Shown: positions 34,912 to 43,197 of the stretch, piece by piece
How the letters are laid out: each line of letters begins with the position of its first letter
Position numbering within the stretch: the stretch's first letter is position 1
Source: Irineochytrium annulatum
Taxonomy: Eukaryota; Chytridiomycota; Chytridiomycetes; Chytridiales; Chytridiaceae
Reading direction: 5' to 3'
DNA length: 64,000 bases
NCBI GenBank assembly: GCA_027600665.1
Contig: JADGJL010000005.1
Coordinates: 1 to 64,000, forward strand
Translations under genes and position numbers: made by a program
The notes under the pieces: model-generated
The model's database searches: none
What the model was told of the DNA's origin: nothing
The model's input: the letters and a program-made list of their open reading frames with translations, nothing else

Positions 34912-35925
34912 ATGAGCATCTCGAAGCGCTGGACAGGAAGCCTGTATCAGGAGGCATTGCGAACAGAGGATTGTGGGCCGCGTTTTTACGCGTACTATTA
35001 TAAGCAATGGGACAACTACCGTATGTCCTATCACAATCATGATTCCATGGAAATTATGTATATTATTTCGGGAATGTGTCGTGTAGACGTACTGATGCCG
35101 GATGGGAGCTCGGAACAGGCTGTTCTGAAAAAAGGGCAGTTCATTATGCTCGATGCCGGCGTCCCGCACCGTTTGCTGGTGGAAGATGGCGTGCCTTGCC
35201 GGATGCTCAATGTAGAGTTTGGATTCTCGGGAACACCAGCCGGTCAGCTGTCCATTCGACAGCTCGTACAGGAAGAGGAAGAAGTCCACACTTTGCTGGC
35301 CAATGCCTCGCCATATCTGGTACTGCCTGACCCGGAAGAGGTGTATTACATTATGAAAAGTCTGGTGTTGGAGCTCGATCAGCGTGGTCTATTGGAGCAG
35401 GGAAGATCCTCTGGCCCATTAGGCGTTATTCCCAGAGAGGACCGTGCACAACATCGCGAAGCCCGGAATCTGTCGTCCCCGGAACAGGGAATGCTGGTGC
35501 GCACGTTGTTCATCCAGTTGATCGTCCGTGTAGCACGTCTGCGCGGAGAAATGAACCGGAGTGCGCCAGATCAGGCGGAGCTGTATGTCAAACGAACGAT
35601 CGAATTCATGCACCATAATATGGATCGCAATATTCAGATGAAGGACATTGCCGCAGCCGTCAATCTGCATCCGGGTTATTTGCATCGCATTTTCCGTCAG
35701 CACACGCAGCGTACACCAACCGATTACCTGACCATGCTTCGCATGGAGAAGGCCAAGATGCTGCTACAGCAGACGAATATTCCGATTTCTGAGATCTCCG
35801 ACTATGTTGGAGTAGGGAGTCGTCAGTATTTTCATATGTTATTCAAAAAATATACCGGCTGTACGCCTGTTGAATTTCGCTCCTCGATGGAACGACATGT
35901 GAGTCAATATCCGAAGGATGAATGA
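34912..35925 (+). CDS. AraC family transcriptional regulator with cupin domain
   Basis: A 337-residue regulator. An N-terminal cupin (about 30-110) has S-Y-H-N-H-D, G-Q-F-I-M-L-D-A and V-P-H-R-L metal/ligand-type positions. The C-terminal AraC pair of helix-turn-helices (about 230-325) ends S-R-Q-Y-F-H-M-L-F-K-K-Y-T-G-C-T-P-V-E-F-R. GGAGGT at 34900-34905 is 6 bp before the ATG at 34912; the ATG at 34906 overlaps it. It lies directly upstream of the GH4 glycosidase on the same strand and probably activates it, with galacturonide or a related sugar as a plausible inducer. Confidence 0.9.
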   Translation: MSISKRWTGSLYQEALRTEDCGPRFYAYYYKQWDNYRMSYHNHDSMEIMYIISGMCRVDVLMPDGSSEQAVLKKGQFIMLDAGVPHRLLVEDGVPCRMLNVEFGFSGTPAGQLSIRQLVQEEEEVHTLLANASPYLVLPDPEEVYYIMKSLVLELDQRGLLEQGRSSGPLGVIPREDRAQHREARNLSSPEQGMLVRTLFIQLIVRVARLRGEMNRSAPDQAELYVKRTIEFMHHNMDRNIQMKDIAAAVNLHPGYLHRIFRQHTQRTPTDYLTMLRMEKAKMLLQQTNIPISEISDYVGVGSRQYFHMLFKKYTGCTPVEFRSSMERHVSQYPKDE

Positions 35926-36114
35926 GTCATTTGCAGTTATTTTCGAAGATAAGTGTATTAGTGGATCTGGTGTTTAAAAGTTAGGATTTTTGACAACAGG
36001 GACTTGAACAGGTCATGATTTTGATAACGCTTCCCCTATTGGCGTTGGTACAATGATTTCATGAAGAGAGTCATTAACCGAAGCGAAATATTCGGATTAG
36101 GGGAGGATATAAAC

Positions 36115-37620
36115 ATGTCGTTTAAAGTGGCGTTTATCGGGGCAGGAAGTATCGGATTCACTCGGGGATTGCTGCGGGATTTGCTCACGGTACCGGAGTT
36201 TAACAACATCGAAATTGCGTTCTGCGATATTAGCCAGCACAATCTGGACATGGTGACGGAGCTGTGTCAGCGGGATATTCGTGAGAATGGATTGAATATT
36301 CAGATTCAGCCGACAACGGATCGGAAAGAAGCGTTAAAAGATGCGAAGTATGTACTGTGTACGATTCGTGTTGGTGGACTGGAAGCTTTTGCAACGGATG
36401 TGGATATTCCACTGAAATATGGGGTAGACCAATGTGTCGGCGATACGCTGTGTGCAGGTGGCATCATGTACGGACAACGCGGAATTGCCGAGATGCTGGA
36501 CATCTGTAAAGATATTCGTGAACAGAGCGCACCGGATGTACTTCTCTTGAACTATTCCAATCCGATGGCGATGCTCACATGGGCATGCAATAAGTATGGC
36601 GGTGTGCGGACGATCGGACTGTGTCATGGCGTACAGCATGGTCATCATCAGATTGCGGAAGCTTTTGGCTTGAAAAAGAGTGAAGTGGATATTATCTGTG
36701 CCGGCATCAACCATCAGACCTGGTATATTCAGGCTTCTCATGAAGGCAAAGATCTTACAGGTGACCTGCTCGAAGCCTTCGAAAAACATCCCGAGTACAG
36801 CCGCACCGAAAAAGTGCGGATCGACATGCTGCGCCGCTTCGGATATTACAGTACAGAATCGAATGGTCATCTGAGTGAATATGTGCCGTGGTACCGCAAA
36901 CGTCCGGAAGAGATTAACGAATGGATCGACCTGGGCAACTGGATCAACGGAGAGACAGGTGGGTATCTGCGGGTATGTACCGAGGGGCGCAACTGGTTTG
37001 AGACGGATTTCCCTAACTGGATGAAGGATGAACCGATGCAATTCATTCCCGAAAAACGGGGCGAGGAGCATGGTTCGTACATTATCGAAGGGCTGGAGAC
37101 CGGACGTGTCTATCGCGGACATTTTAATACCGTTAATCAAGGAGTCATCTCGAACCTGCCGGACGATGCGATTATTGAAGCACCAGGATATGTGGATCGC
37201 AACGGCATTTCTATGCCACATGTAGGTGATCTGCCACTAGGACCAGCCGCGGTATGTAATGTGAGTATTTCCGTGCAACGTCTGGCAGTTGAAGCTGCGG
37301 TGAACGGAGACGACCAATTACTTCGTCAGGCGTTCATGATGGACCCGCTCGTAGGTGCCGTATGTAATCCAAAAGAGATCTGGCAGATGGTCGATGAGAT
37401 GTTGGTTGCACAGGCTCAGTGGCTGCCACAGTACGGGGATGCGATTGCTGCCGCAGAAGCAAGACTTGCTGCGGGTAATCTTATTCCGACGAAGGAGTAT
37501 GAAGGTGCAGCACGTCTTAAGGTGAAAACCGTTGAAGAGATGCAACAGGATCGTGATGCTGCCAACAAAAACGCAGGTGAATCCGATAAAGGCAAGGATC
37601 GTGAGAAAGTGCAGCAATAG
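36115..37620 (+). CDS. GH4 family alpha-glycosidase (NAD+- and metal-dependent)
   Basis: A 501-residue cytoplasmic enzyme of glycoside hydrolase family 4. G-A-G-S-I-G at residues 9-14 binds NAD+. C-H-G-V at 170-173 is the family metal-site tetrad, and A-G-I-N-H-Q-T-W follows. GH4 enzymes oxidise C3 of the sugar, eliminate the glycosidic bond and reduce again, needing Mn2+. From memory the fourfold motif varies with substrate (for example C-H-S-V in alpha-galactosidases, C-H-E-V in alpha-galacturonidases); C-H-G-V is not decisive. GGGAGG at 36101-36106 sets the start at 36115. The adjacent AraC gene and nearby PL11 lyase suggest pectin-derived oligosaccharides. The C-terminus has a lysine/glutamate-rich tail. 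Confidence 0.88.
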   Translation: MSFKVAFIGAGSIGFTRGLLRDLLTVPEFNNIEIAFCDISQHNLDMVTELCQRDIRENGLNIQIQPTTDRKEALKDAKYVLCTIRVGGLEAFATDVDIPLKYGVDQCVGDTLCAGGIMYGQRGIAEMLDICKDIREQSAPDVLLLNYSNPMAMLTWACNKYGGVRTIGLCHGVQHGHHQIAEAFGLKKSEVDIICAGINHQTWYIQASHEGKDLTGDLLEAFEKHPEYSRTEKVRIDMLRRFGYYSTESNGHLSEYVPWYRKRPEEINEWIDLGNWINGETGGYLRVCTEGRNWFETDFPNWMKDEPMQFIPEKRGEEHGSYIIEGLETGRVYRGHFNTVNQGVISNLPDDAIIEAPGYVDRNGISMPHVGDLPLGPAAVCNVSISVQRLAVEAAVNGDDQLLRQAFMMDPLVGAVCNPKEIWQMVDEMLVAQAQWLPQYGDAIAAAEARLAAGNLIPTKEYEGAARLKVKTVEEMQQDRDAANKNAGESDKGKDREKVQQ

Positions 37621-37633
37621 ACAAAACGAGTAT

Positions 37634-37675
37634 AGGGCTTCTCCATAATTGGAGGAGCCCTGTTTTATTTTTTTG
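37634..37675 (+). terminator. Terminator of the GH4 gene
   Basis: AGGGCTTCTCCA (37634-37645) pairs with TGGAGGAGCCCT (37650-37661, one G-T pair) across AATT, followed by TGTTTTATTTTTTT. Confidence 0.85.
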
Positions 37676-37825
37676 GACGCCGCGGACGAAGGCTAAAGTA
37701 ACGTTCACATCGTGCTTATGAATTGTATTATAACCACCTCTTTATTCCTTCCAGGTGAAGAGCAAGAGAGGAATATTGCAACGTTGCTCACTTTGAGGCG
37801 TATTTACCATGTGATGCATATTACC

Positions 37826-37854
37826 TTTACAGACATAGTAATATGTCTTATAGT
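37826..37854 (+). promoter_or_regulatory. Promoter of the PadR cassette with operator in its spacer
   Basis: TTTACA (37826-37831) and TATAGT (37849-37854) are 17 bp apart. The spacer is almost completely filled by the palindrome GACATA-GTAA-TATGTC (37832-37847). A repressor there would block RNA polymerase directly. PadR proteins usually bind such AT-rich palindromes in their own promoter. Confidence 0.65.
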
Positions 37855-37890
37855 ATACGAAGGATGGAAGAAAGTCGGTGAATTTTGCAG

Positions 37891-38250
37891 ATGGATGTTC
37901 AAGTAATTAACAGTGATCTGATTCGGGGCAATATTGACCCCATCATTCTGAGTGTACTTATACCTTCTGATAACTATGGTTACAGCATTATTAAGGAGAT
38001 CTATCGCAAGAGTGGAGAGCAGTTTGAATTGAAGGAACCTACGCTTTATTCCAGTTTGAAGAGGTTGGAGAAGAGTGGATATGTGGAGTCCTACTGGGGG
38101 GAAGAGACGCAGGGAGGACGACGCAAATATTACCGGATTACAGTGCAAGGCCTCGAAGCCTATAGAGAGCAGGTTCAAGCTTGGCAGGCAGCCAAGGCAC
38201 TGATTGATTGTATGATTGTCACTGGAGAAAAAGGAGATGAAGACCTATGA
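37891..38250 (+). CDS. PadR family transcriptional regulator
   Basis: A 119-residue winged-helix protein. It has the PadR N-terminal domain with N-Y-G-Y-S-I-I-K-E-I and the wing block T-L-Y-S-S-L-K-R-L-E-K-S-G-Y-V-E-S-Y-W-G, then G-G-R-R-K-Y-Y-R-I-T, and one C-terminal dimerisation helix. The ribosome site is weak (GAAGAAAG at 37866-37873), so the in-frame TTG at 37885 may be the real start instead of the ATG at 37891. The stop overlaps the next gene (ATGA). It probably represses its own cassette through the palindrome at 37832. Confidence 0.92.
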   Translation: MDVQVINSDLIRGNIDPIILSVLIPSDNYGYSIIKEIYRKSGEQFELKEPTLYSSLKRLEKSGYVESYWGEETQGGRRKYYRITVQGLEAYREQVQAWQAAKALIDCMIVTGEKGDEDL

Positions 38251-38942
38251 GATTGGAAGCACGCATCACCCGTCATGTGAATCGTCTGTTCGCTCACTCA
38301 CCAGATACATTGGATAATCGGGAATTAAAAGAAGAGATTCACAGTAATCTCGCTGCGCGGATTGACGATTATATCTCGCAGGGGATGAGTGAAGATAAGG
38401 CGTTCCAGACCGCCATTCAGCATATCGCTGGTATGGATCAAGTGATGAGTGACCATCGGAGAGTGCAACGTGTTCCGTACTGGACAGCGTTATTACAGTC
38501 TGCTCTGATATATTGCCTTATAGCCTGGATCATAACCATTCCAACGAGGGTGGTGATGCAAGGCTCCGCCATAAACAACCTGCTTATGCTCGTGAGCCTC
38601 CTTGTTGGGGGATCATATGTATTGTATATGTTGACCAACAGGACGAATGATCCGGCAACTTCAGTGAAAACTACAGTGATTCAAACCGATGCCTTTATGC
38701 GGTGGAATCGCAGAATTTGGTGGTTGTGGGCGGTGTTCATGATTGTACTATGGGGAACACAGGCGGCGTTGCGATTTGGAAGCAACATCTGGTTTAATCG
38801 ACCCATTCAGGTGGATGGACCTTATCAATTTGCTGTGATGGCCATTGCCTTTGCTATCCCGCTACTGAGCGTTATTATTCCTTTGGTAGTGCATCGGGCG
38901 TATCGGATCATTAGCAAATATGAAGTGAGTGATGTGTCATGA
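38247..38942 (+). CDS. Membrane protein with HAAS/permease-prefix-like N-terminus
   Basis: A 231-residue protein. Residues 1-75 are a soluble helical domain (N-R-E-L-K-E-E-I-H-S-N-L, then A-F-Q-T-A-I-Q-H-I-A-G) like the HAAS or permease-prefix domain often encoded next to PadR regulators. Four membrane segments follow (about 84-102, 112-130, 155-175, 192-215). Its start lies in the padR stop codon and its end overlaps the DUF4825-like gene. HAAS proteins are thought to interact with PadR; that link is inferred from gene order. Confidence 0.75.
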   Translation: MRLEARITRHVNRLFAHSPDTLDNRELKEEIHSNLAARIDDYISQGMSEDKAFQTAIQHIAGMDQVMSDHRRVQRVPYWTALLQSALIYCLIAWIITIPTRVVMQGSAINNLLMLVSLLVGGSYVLYMLTNRTNDPATSVKTTVIQTDAFMRWNRRIWWLWAVFMIVLWGTQAALRFGSNIWFNRPIQVDGPYQFAVMAIAFAIPLLSVIIPLVVHRAYRIISKYEVSDVS

Positions 38943-39496
38943 GAGGGAAAAATATATGGATTATTGCACTCGTTGTTCTCGGTGTGGTTGGCCTTGTGTT
39001 CGTGGAGGGTTTCGTTAATCCGAGGATCGAGGCACAGCAGGATCAGTATGAAGCAGAGCAGAATAATCCGCTGACGCATGATTTTGCCGCTTTAGTGAAA
39101 TACCGCAGTCCCTACATGGGTGATAATTCAAACCTTAGTCATCTGAATCAGGCCTTACCTTTACAAGAAAGATTGGATGGTTACCAACTGTACCCGGAGA
39201 CGTTCACGGCTCAAGTGAATTATAGCTTGAATACGCACGAGATGGATACAGAGGAACTTGAGCGGATACTGGTATATAATGCGATTGCGAACTTTGTGAT
39301 GATCGATAATCTGGAGCAGGTTGTCTACCAGTTAGAGAATACCAGCTATACCTTACATCGTGAATCCGCCCAACAATGGGCAGGTACGGAATTAAAGAAG
39401 CTTCAGAACCTGGAGCTATGGAATTCGATTGTACGCGAGAAGCTCGTGGAAACGGCACAAGTGAAAGCAGCTTTTTCACAAATTGTTGACAATTAA
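38939..39496 (+). CDS. DUF4825-like membrane-anchored protein
   Basis: A 185-residue protein with one N-terminal membrane segment (6-24) and an extracellular domain. The stretch N-P-L-T-H-D-F-A-A-L-V-K-Y-R-S-P-Y-M-G-D-N-S-N (about 43-65) matches what I know of DUF4825. The start overlaps the preceding gene by four bases. It is the third member of the PadR cassette. Function unknown; DUF4825 proteins are often next to regulators of envelope stress. Confidence 0.7.
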   Translation: MRGKNIWIIALVVLGVVGLVFVEGFVNPRIEAQQDQYEAEQNNPLTHDFAALVKYRSPYMGDNSNLSHLNQALPLQERLDGYQLYPETFTAQVNYSLNTHEMDTEELERILVYNAIANFVMIDNLEQVVYQLENTSYTLHRESAQQWAGTELKKLQNLELWNSIVREKLVETAQVKAAFSQIVDN

Positions 39497-39626
39497 GTTG
39501 CATGAAATAGAAGGAAATAGGCAAGAGACTCGACTCTTCTTCCATGCTATGTTATTATAAATCTCTGATAACGTGGTAACGAACTAAAGCGTTTGGGTTT
39601 TGGATATAGACATGGAGGGGTTCAAG

Positions 39627-40397
39627 TTGAGAAAAAAAGCGATTCTACTATTATTCATTAGTATATGTGTATTGATTGTAGCGGGTTGTTCCAGTTCCGC
39701 AAGCAAAGACGATAACACGATTGTTGTAGGCATTGACGATAAGTTTGCTCCAATGGGTTTCCGGGACGAGCAGAATGAAATTGTTGGTTTTGATATTGAT
39801 TACGCACGAGCTGCAGCGGAGAAAATGGGTAAAGAAATCACATTCCAGCCGATCGACTGGTCTTCCAAAGAATCAGAGCTGAACAGTGGTCGAATCGACA
39901 TGATCTGGAACGGATACACCATTACGGATGAGCGCAAGGAGAAAGTGCTCTTCACGAAGCCTTACCTGGAAAACAGTCAGGTCGCGATTACCTTGGCAGA
40001 CTCGCCAATTACAAAGCTGGATGAACTTGATGGTAAAAATGTGGGATTACAGGCATTGTCCTCAGCGGCAGATGCACTGGCAGCTAGTCCCCTGAAGGAT
40101 AAAGTAAAAGCTTCCGAATTCAAGGATAACGTGCTTGCTCTGACTGACTTGAAAACAAAACGTCTGGATGCGGTCATCATCGATGAAGTGGTCGCGAGAT
40201 ACTACATGTCCAAGGAAGAGGGAACATTCAAACTGCTGGATGAATCTCTTGCACCGGAACAATATGGAATAGGTATCAAAAAAGGCAATGAAGAGCTTCT
40301 GAATCAGCTGCAAAAAGCGCTGGATGAGCTCAATGCAGATGGAACAGCAGCTAAAATCTCCACCCAATGGTTGGGTGAAGACAAGGTTCTGAAATAG
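39627..40397 (+). CDS. Polar amino-acid ABC transporter binding lipoprotein
   Basis: A 256-residue family 3 solute-binding protein. It has a lipoprotein signal peptide with V-A-G-C lipobox, then V-V-G-I-D-D-K-F-A-P-M-G-F-R and V-G-F-D-I-D-Y-A-R-A, the usual opening. S-G-R-I-D-M-I-W-N-G-Y-T-I-T contributes the amino-acid carboxylate site. I choose TTG at 39627 because GGAGGGG ends 6-7 bp before it; in-frame starts at 39600 or 39612 lie on or before that site. It forms an operon with the permease at 40509 and ATPase at 41202. The cargo may be cystine, arginine or glutamine-like. Confidence 0.9.
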   Translation: MRKKAILLLFISICVLIVAGCSSSASKDDNTIVVGIDDKFAPMGFRDEQNEIVGFDIDYARAAAEKMGKEITFQPIDWSSKESELNSGRIDMIWNGYTITDERKEKVLFTKPYLENSQVAITLADSPITKLDELDGKNVGLQALSSAADALAASPLKDKVKASEFKDNVLALTDLKTKRLDAVIIDEVVARYYMSKEEGTFKLLDESLAPEQYGIGIKKGNEELLNQLQKALDELNADGTAAKISTQWLGEDKVLK

Positions 40398-40435
40398 GCA
40401 GGTTACACACCTGATATATAGTTTGAACAAAACGG

Positions 40436-40484
40436 ACCCCGTATTCCACGCTGGAGCGATACATGCCCCAGAGGAATGCGGGGT
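40436..40484 (+). other. Intercistronic hairpin in the amino-acid transporter operon
   Basis: ACCCCGTATTCC (40436-40447) pairs with GGAATGCGGGGT (40473-40484), 12 bp with one G-T pair. No T-run follows. It sits between the binding-protein and permease genes, the same position as the phnD/phnC hairpin, and may set the higher level of binding protein. Confidence 0.6.
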
Positions 40485-40508
40485 TAACAGATTAGAGGAG
40501 ATAAAATA

Positions 40509-41168
40509 ATGAGTTGGGATTATCTATCGACCATTTTAAAACCGATGCTAGAGGGTGCGCAGACCACCATTTTCATGTTCTTACTGGCGATCGTGTTATC
40601 TGTACCGCTTGGATTTGCGGTCACGCTCGCGATGAGAAGCCAGATTAAACCACTGGCGTGGATTGCTCATACCTACGTCTACGTGATGCGAGGAACACCA
40701 CTGCTGCTCCAAATTCTATTCTTCTGCTTCGGTTTACCGTTGCTTCCGGTGATTGGAGAGTACCTGGTGTTTGATCGCTTTGTAGCAGCGGGGATTGCAT
40801 TCATCCTGAACTATGCGGCGTACTTTGCTGAAATCTTCAGGGGCGGACTGCTGTCCATTGATAAAGGGCAACATGAGGCGGCAAAGGTCCTTGGATTGAC
40901 GAAGTGGCAGACGATGACCAAAGTCATTATTCCTCAGATGATTCGTGTAGTGTTGCCTGCAACGGCCAATGAGTCCATTACTCTGATCAAAGATACGGCA
41001 CTGCTCTATGCCGTGGCTGTACCCGAGCTGTTGTATTACGCCCAAGCGGCAGTGAATCGGGATTTGCAGTTAATCCCGTTCTTCGTAGCGGCGATTATGT
41101 ATCTGCTCATGACTCTCGTGCTTACTTTGCTGTTCAAGGCGCTGGAGAAGCGGTTTTCATATGAATAA
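40509..41168 (+). CDS. Polar amino-acid ABC transporter permease
   Basis: A 219-residue HisM/ArtQ-type permease with about five membrane segments, the block V-Y-V-M-R-G-T-P-L-L-L-Q-I near residue 58, and the EAA loop G-Q-H-E-A-A-K-V-L-G-L near residue 120. Only one permease is present, so it should act as a homodimer. AGAGGAG lies 8 bp before the ATG. Confidence 0.93.
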   Translation: MSWDYLSTILKPMLEGAQTTIFMFLLAIVLSVPLGFAVTLAMRSQIKPLAWIAHTYVYVMRGTPLLLQILFFCFGLPLLPVIGEYLVFDRFVAAGIAFILNYAAYFAEIFRGGLLSIDKGQHEAAKVLGLTKWQTMTKVIIPQMIRVVLPATANESITLIKDTALLYAVAVPELLYYAQAAVNRDLQLIPFFVAAIMYLLMTLVLTLLFKALEKRFSYE

Positions 41169-41201
41169 AATAAAACTGATCAATCAAAGGACTGTCTGCA
41201 T

Positions 41202-41957
41202 ATGACACATATAATAGAAGTAAATCAGTTGAGAAAATCATTCGGCACACTTGATGTGCTGAAGCAGGTATCCTTCAATGTGGAACCAGGCGAAGTAATT
41301 GCCGTGATTGGGCCCTCGGGTTCAGGTAAAAGTACGATGCTGCGCAGCCTGATTCATCTGGAGGATATCTCGGGCGGAACGATTCGCATTCAGGATCAGA
41401 CATTGGTCGATAATGGTCGTTACACGGGTGCCGCAGATATTCGCAAGATGACGGATCGTATGGGTATGGTATTCCAGCATTTCAACCTGTTCCCACACCT
41501 GACCGTACAGGCTAATCTGGAACTCGCACCGAAGACTTTGAAAAAAGAAAGTTCAAGTGTCATCCGGTACCGCAGTCTGGAATTACTCGGCAAAGTAGGA
41601 CTGTCGGACAAGGCAGACGCGTATCCAGCCAATCTGTCCGGTGGACAGAAACAACGTGTAGCTATTGCCCGCGCACTCATGATGCAGCCTGACATTCTTC
41701 TGTTTGATGAGCCGACATCGGCCCTCGATCCGGAGTTGACCGGGGAAGTGTTACGTGTAATCAAACAACTTGCGCAGGAAAATATGACGATGATGATTGT
41801 CACGCATGAGATGGGCTTCGCCCGTGATGTTGCGGATCGTGTGTTCTTCATGGATAACGGGGAGATCGCAGAGGCGGGACCGCCAGAACAGATCTTCGGC
41901 AATCCAAAGCTTGCACGTACTCGGACATTTTTGCAGCGGGTGGAAGTGGAAGGATAG
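41202..41957 (+). CDS. Polar amino-acid ABC transporter ATP-binding protein
   Basis: A 251-residue ATPase with Walker [10 protein letters not shown], signature L-S-G-G-Q-K-Q-R, Walker [14 protein letters not shown], and the V-T-H-E-M-G-F-A-R switch region typical of the HisP/GlnQ group. It ends 27 bp before a strong terminator and completes the importer encoded at 39627-41168. Confidence 0.94.
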   Translation: MTHIIEVNQLRKSFGTLDVLKQVSFNVEPGEVIAVIGPSGSGKSTMLRSLIHLEDISGGTIRIQDQTLVDNGRYTGAADIRKMTDRMGMVFQHFNLFPHLTVQANLELAPKTLKKESSSVIRYRSLELLGKVGLSDKADAYPANLSGGQKQRVAIARALMMQPDILLFDEPTSALDPELTGEVLRVIKQLAQENMTMMIVTHEMGFARDVADRVFFMDNGEIAEAGPPEQIFGNPKLARTRTFLQRVEVEG

Positions 41958-41983
41958 AAGACATTGCATCTAAGAAATGTGGA

Positions 41984-42026
41984 AAGAACGCAATCCTTTG
42001 AGTAGTAAGGGATTGCGTTCTTTTTT
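41984..42026 (+). terminator. Terminator of the amino-acid transporter operon
   Basis: AAGAACGCAATCC (41984-41996) pairs with GGATTGCGTTCTT (42010-42022) around a 13-base loop and runs into six T. Confidence 0.9.
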
Positions 42027-42035
42027 AATAATAGC

Positions 42036-42137
42036 TTATGTCCACAGGTATGTATTCCAGATAATTAATACCATGGTCAACACGATATAAGTCACTACAT
42101 TCCAATGTGTTCGAATTGCATAAGTGGTGTAACTCAT
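42036..42137 (-). pseudogene. Possible 33-residue membrane-protein remnant or microprotein
   Basis: A short minus-strand frame encodes 33 residues beginning M-S-Y-T-T-Y-A-I-R-T and ending in one strongly hydrophobic helix (about residues 14-30) with several Trp and Tyr. The frame extends a few codons upstream (F-G-I-M) to a stop. There is no good ribosome site. It looks like the C-terminal end of a decayed membrane protein, or a microprotein. The rest of the gap to 42341 is AT-rich with nothing else certain. Confidence 0.25.
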
Positions 42138-42341
42138 AATTCCAAACAAAAAATACTAAAACACAACGAGTTCTAAACTTTATATTCTAGAAGTACAATG
42201 TTTAAGCTTACGCTTCAACTATGTGTTCAGAGGATGGATACAATAAAATTAATAACAACTCGCTTTTTACAAAATGTGGTACACTCATTCCCTCTAAAAC
42301 ATTATAATGAACATACTTATTAAACAGGGAGGGGTTCTACG

Positions 42342-42689
42342 TTGGAACATCGCGATCGCGAAAATGATGTGAATCGTTATTATAACGACACATTTCCACC
42401 ACCACCTTATGTAATACCAAAAACCAATAGTAAATCGATTGCAGCTCTTGTCTTGGGCATATTGTCCATCGTAATTCCATACGTGGGCTTACTGATTGGT
42501 ATTGTTGCCATCATCATTGCCTCTATATCGCTCAAAGAAATGAAGACCCGCATGGAACAGGGCAGAGGATTAGCCATTGCTGGCCTTGTCTGTGGAATCA
42601 TCAGTGTAGCGTTGTATGTATTACTGATTACGCTCGCGCTGTTATTTTCTTTTGCTGTCTCGAGTTCTGATATGTACTCTACATACTAG
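42342..42689 (+). CDS. DUF4190-type small membrane protein
   Basis: A 115-residue protein with TTG start after GGGAGGGG. Residues 1-25 are hydrophilic and proline-rich (F-P-P-P-P-Y). Two membrane helices follow, the first with A-L-V-L-G-I-L-S-I-V-I-P-Y-V-G-L-L-I-G-I, separated by a basic loop I-S-L-K-E-M-K-T-R-M-E-Q-G-R-G-L-A-I-A-G. This is the DUF4190 layout (two helices, short R-G loop). Function unknown. It lies 24 bp from the next gene. Confidence 0.78.
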   Translation: MEHRDRENDVNRYYNDTFPPPPYVIPKTNSKSIAALVLGILSIVIPYVGLLIGIVAIIIASISLKEMKTRMEQGRGLAIAGLVCGIISVALYVLLITLALLFSFAVSSSDMYSTY

Positions 42690-42712
42690 GAAAAGGAATA
42701 GGAAGAATATAA

Positions 42713-43090
42713 ATGCTATTGATCACTAGAAAATCTATATACCGTTTAGCTGAACCATACAGAGAACCTGATATGCTGGCCTGTTACGCCATTTCACAGA
42801 CGATTTCATCACCGACGAGTAAAGCGATTTTACTAATCAATAGAGACAGATTAAAAGTTCTCTTTCTCAATGTATTTTCCTCGAAAGTTGTAGAAATAAT
42901 TGATTTTGCTTTGGATGATCTGAAAAATCAAAAATTAAAATCTGGAATGGGGCTCTCCGCTATGTGGTCATTCCAGCTCAATGGTACCCATTGGCGATTT
43001 AGCATGATCAAGAAAATGCTTACCCTTGGCTCCATGCAAGGTGATTTTCTGAGTTTTCTGAACCAACACATTGTGAAGGATCTTGGCTAA
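42713..43090 (+). CDS. Hypothetical soluble protein
   Basis: A 125-residue protein with AGGAAG 8 bp before the ATG. The strand-rich pattern (S-K-A-I-L-L-I-N-R-D-R-L-K-V-L-F-L-N-V-F, then K-V-V-E-I-I-D-F-A-L-D-D-L) and a C-terminal helix suggest a PH-like fold of the kind found in small bacterial proteins, but I do not recognise the family. No signal peptide. It is probably co-transcribed with the DUF4190-type gene. Confidence 0.6.
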   Translation: MLLITRKSIYRLAEPYREPDMLACYAISQTISSPTSKAILLINRDRLKVLFLNVFSSKVVEIIDFALDDLKNQKLKSGMGLSAMWSFQLNGTHWRFSMIKKMLTLGSMQGDFLSFLNQHIVKDLG

Positions 43091-43113
43091 ACTCAATATC
43101 AAAACTAACAAAA

Positions 43114-43186
43114 AGACAAAGGCATATCCCTTTAGCCCAGACTTGCGATCATCCAGCGAGTCAGGACAAGGGGATATGCCTTGTCT
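43114..43186. terminator. Bidirectional terminator
   Basis: AGACAAAGGCATATCCC (43114-43130) pairs with GGGATATGCCTTGTCT (43171-43186), about 15 bp with one bulge. It has a long structured loop, an A-run before and T-rich sequence after. It serves both the gene at 42713 and the minus-strand YhgE gene. Confidence 0.8.
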
Positions 43187-43197
43187 ATTTTTTCATA

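Noticed and set aside
36334..37221. 295-codon minus-strand frame inside the GH4 gene
   Set aside because: Fully contained in a well-supported GH4 coding sequence and lacks domain features.
39584..39597. cre site before the amino-acid transporter
   Set aside because: CTAAAGCGTTTGGG has the core but lacks the flanking TG/CA, and catabolite control of this operon is not expected.
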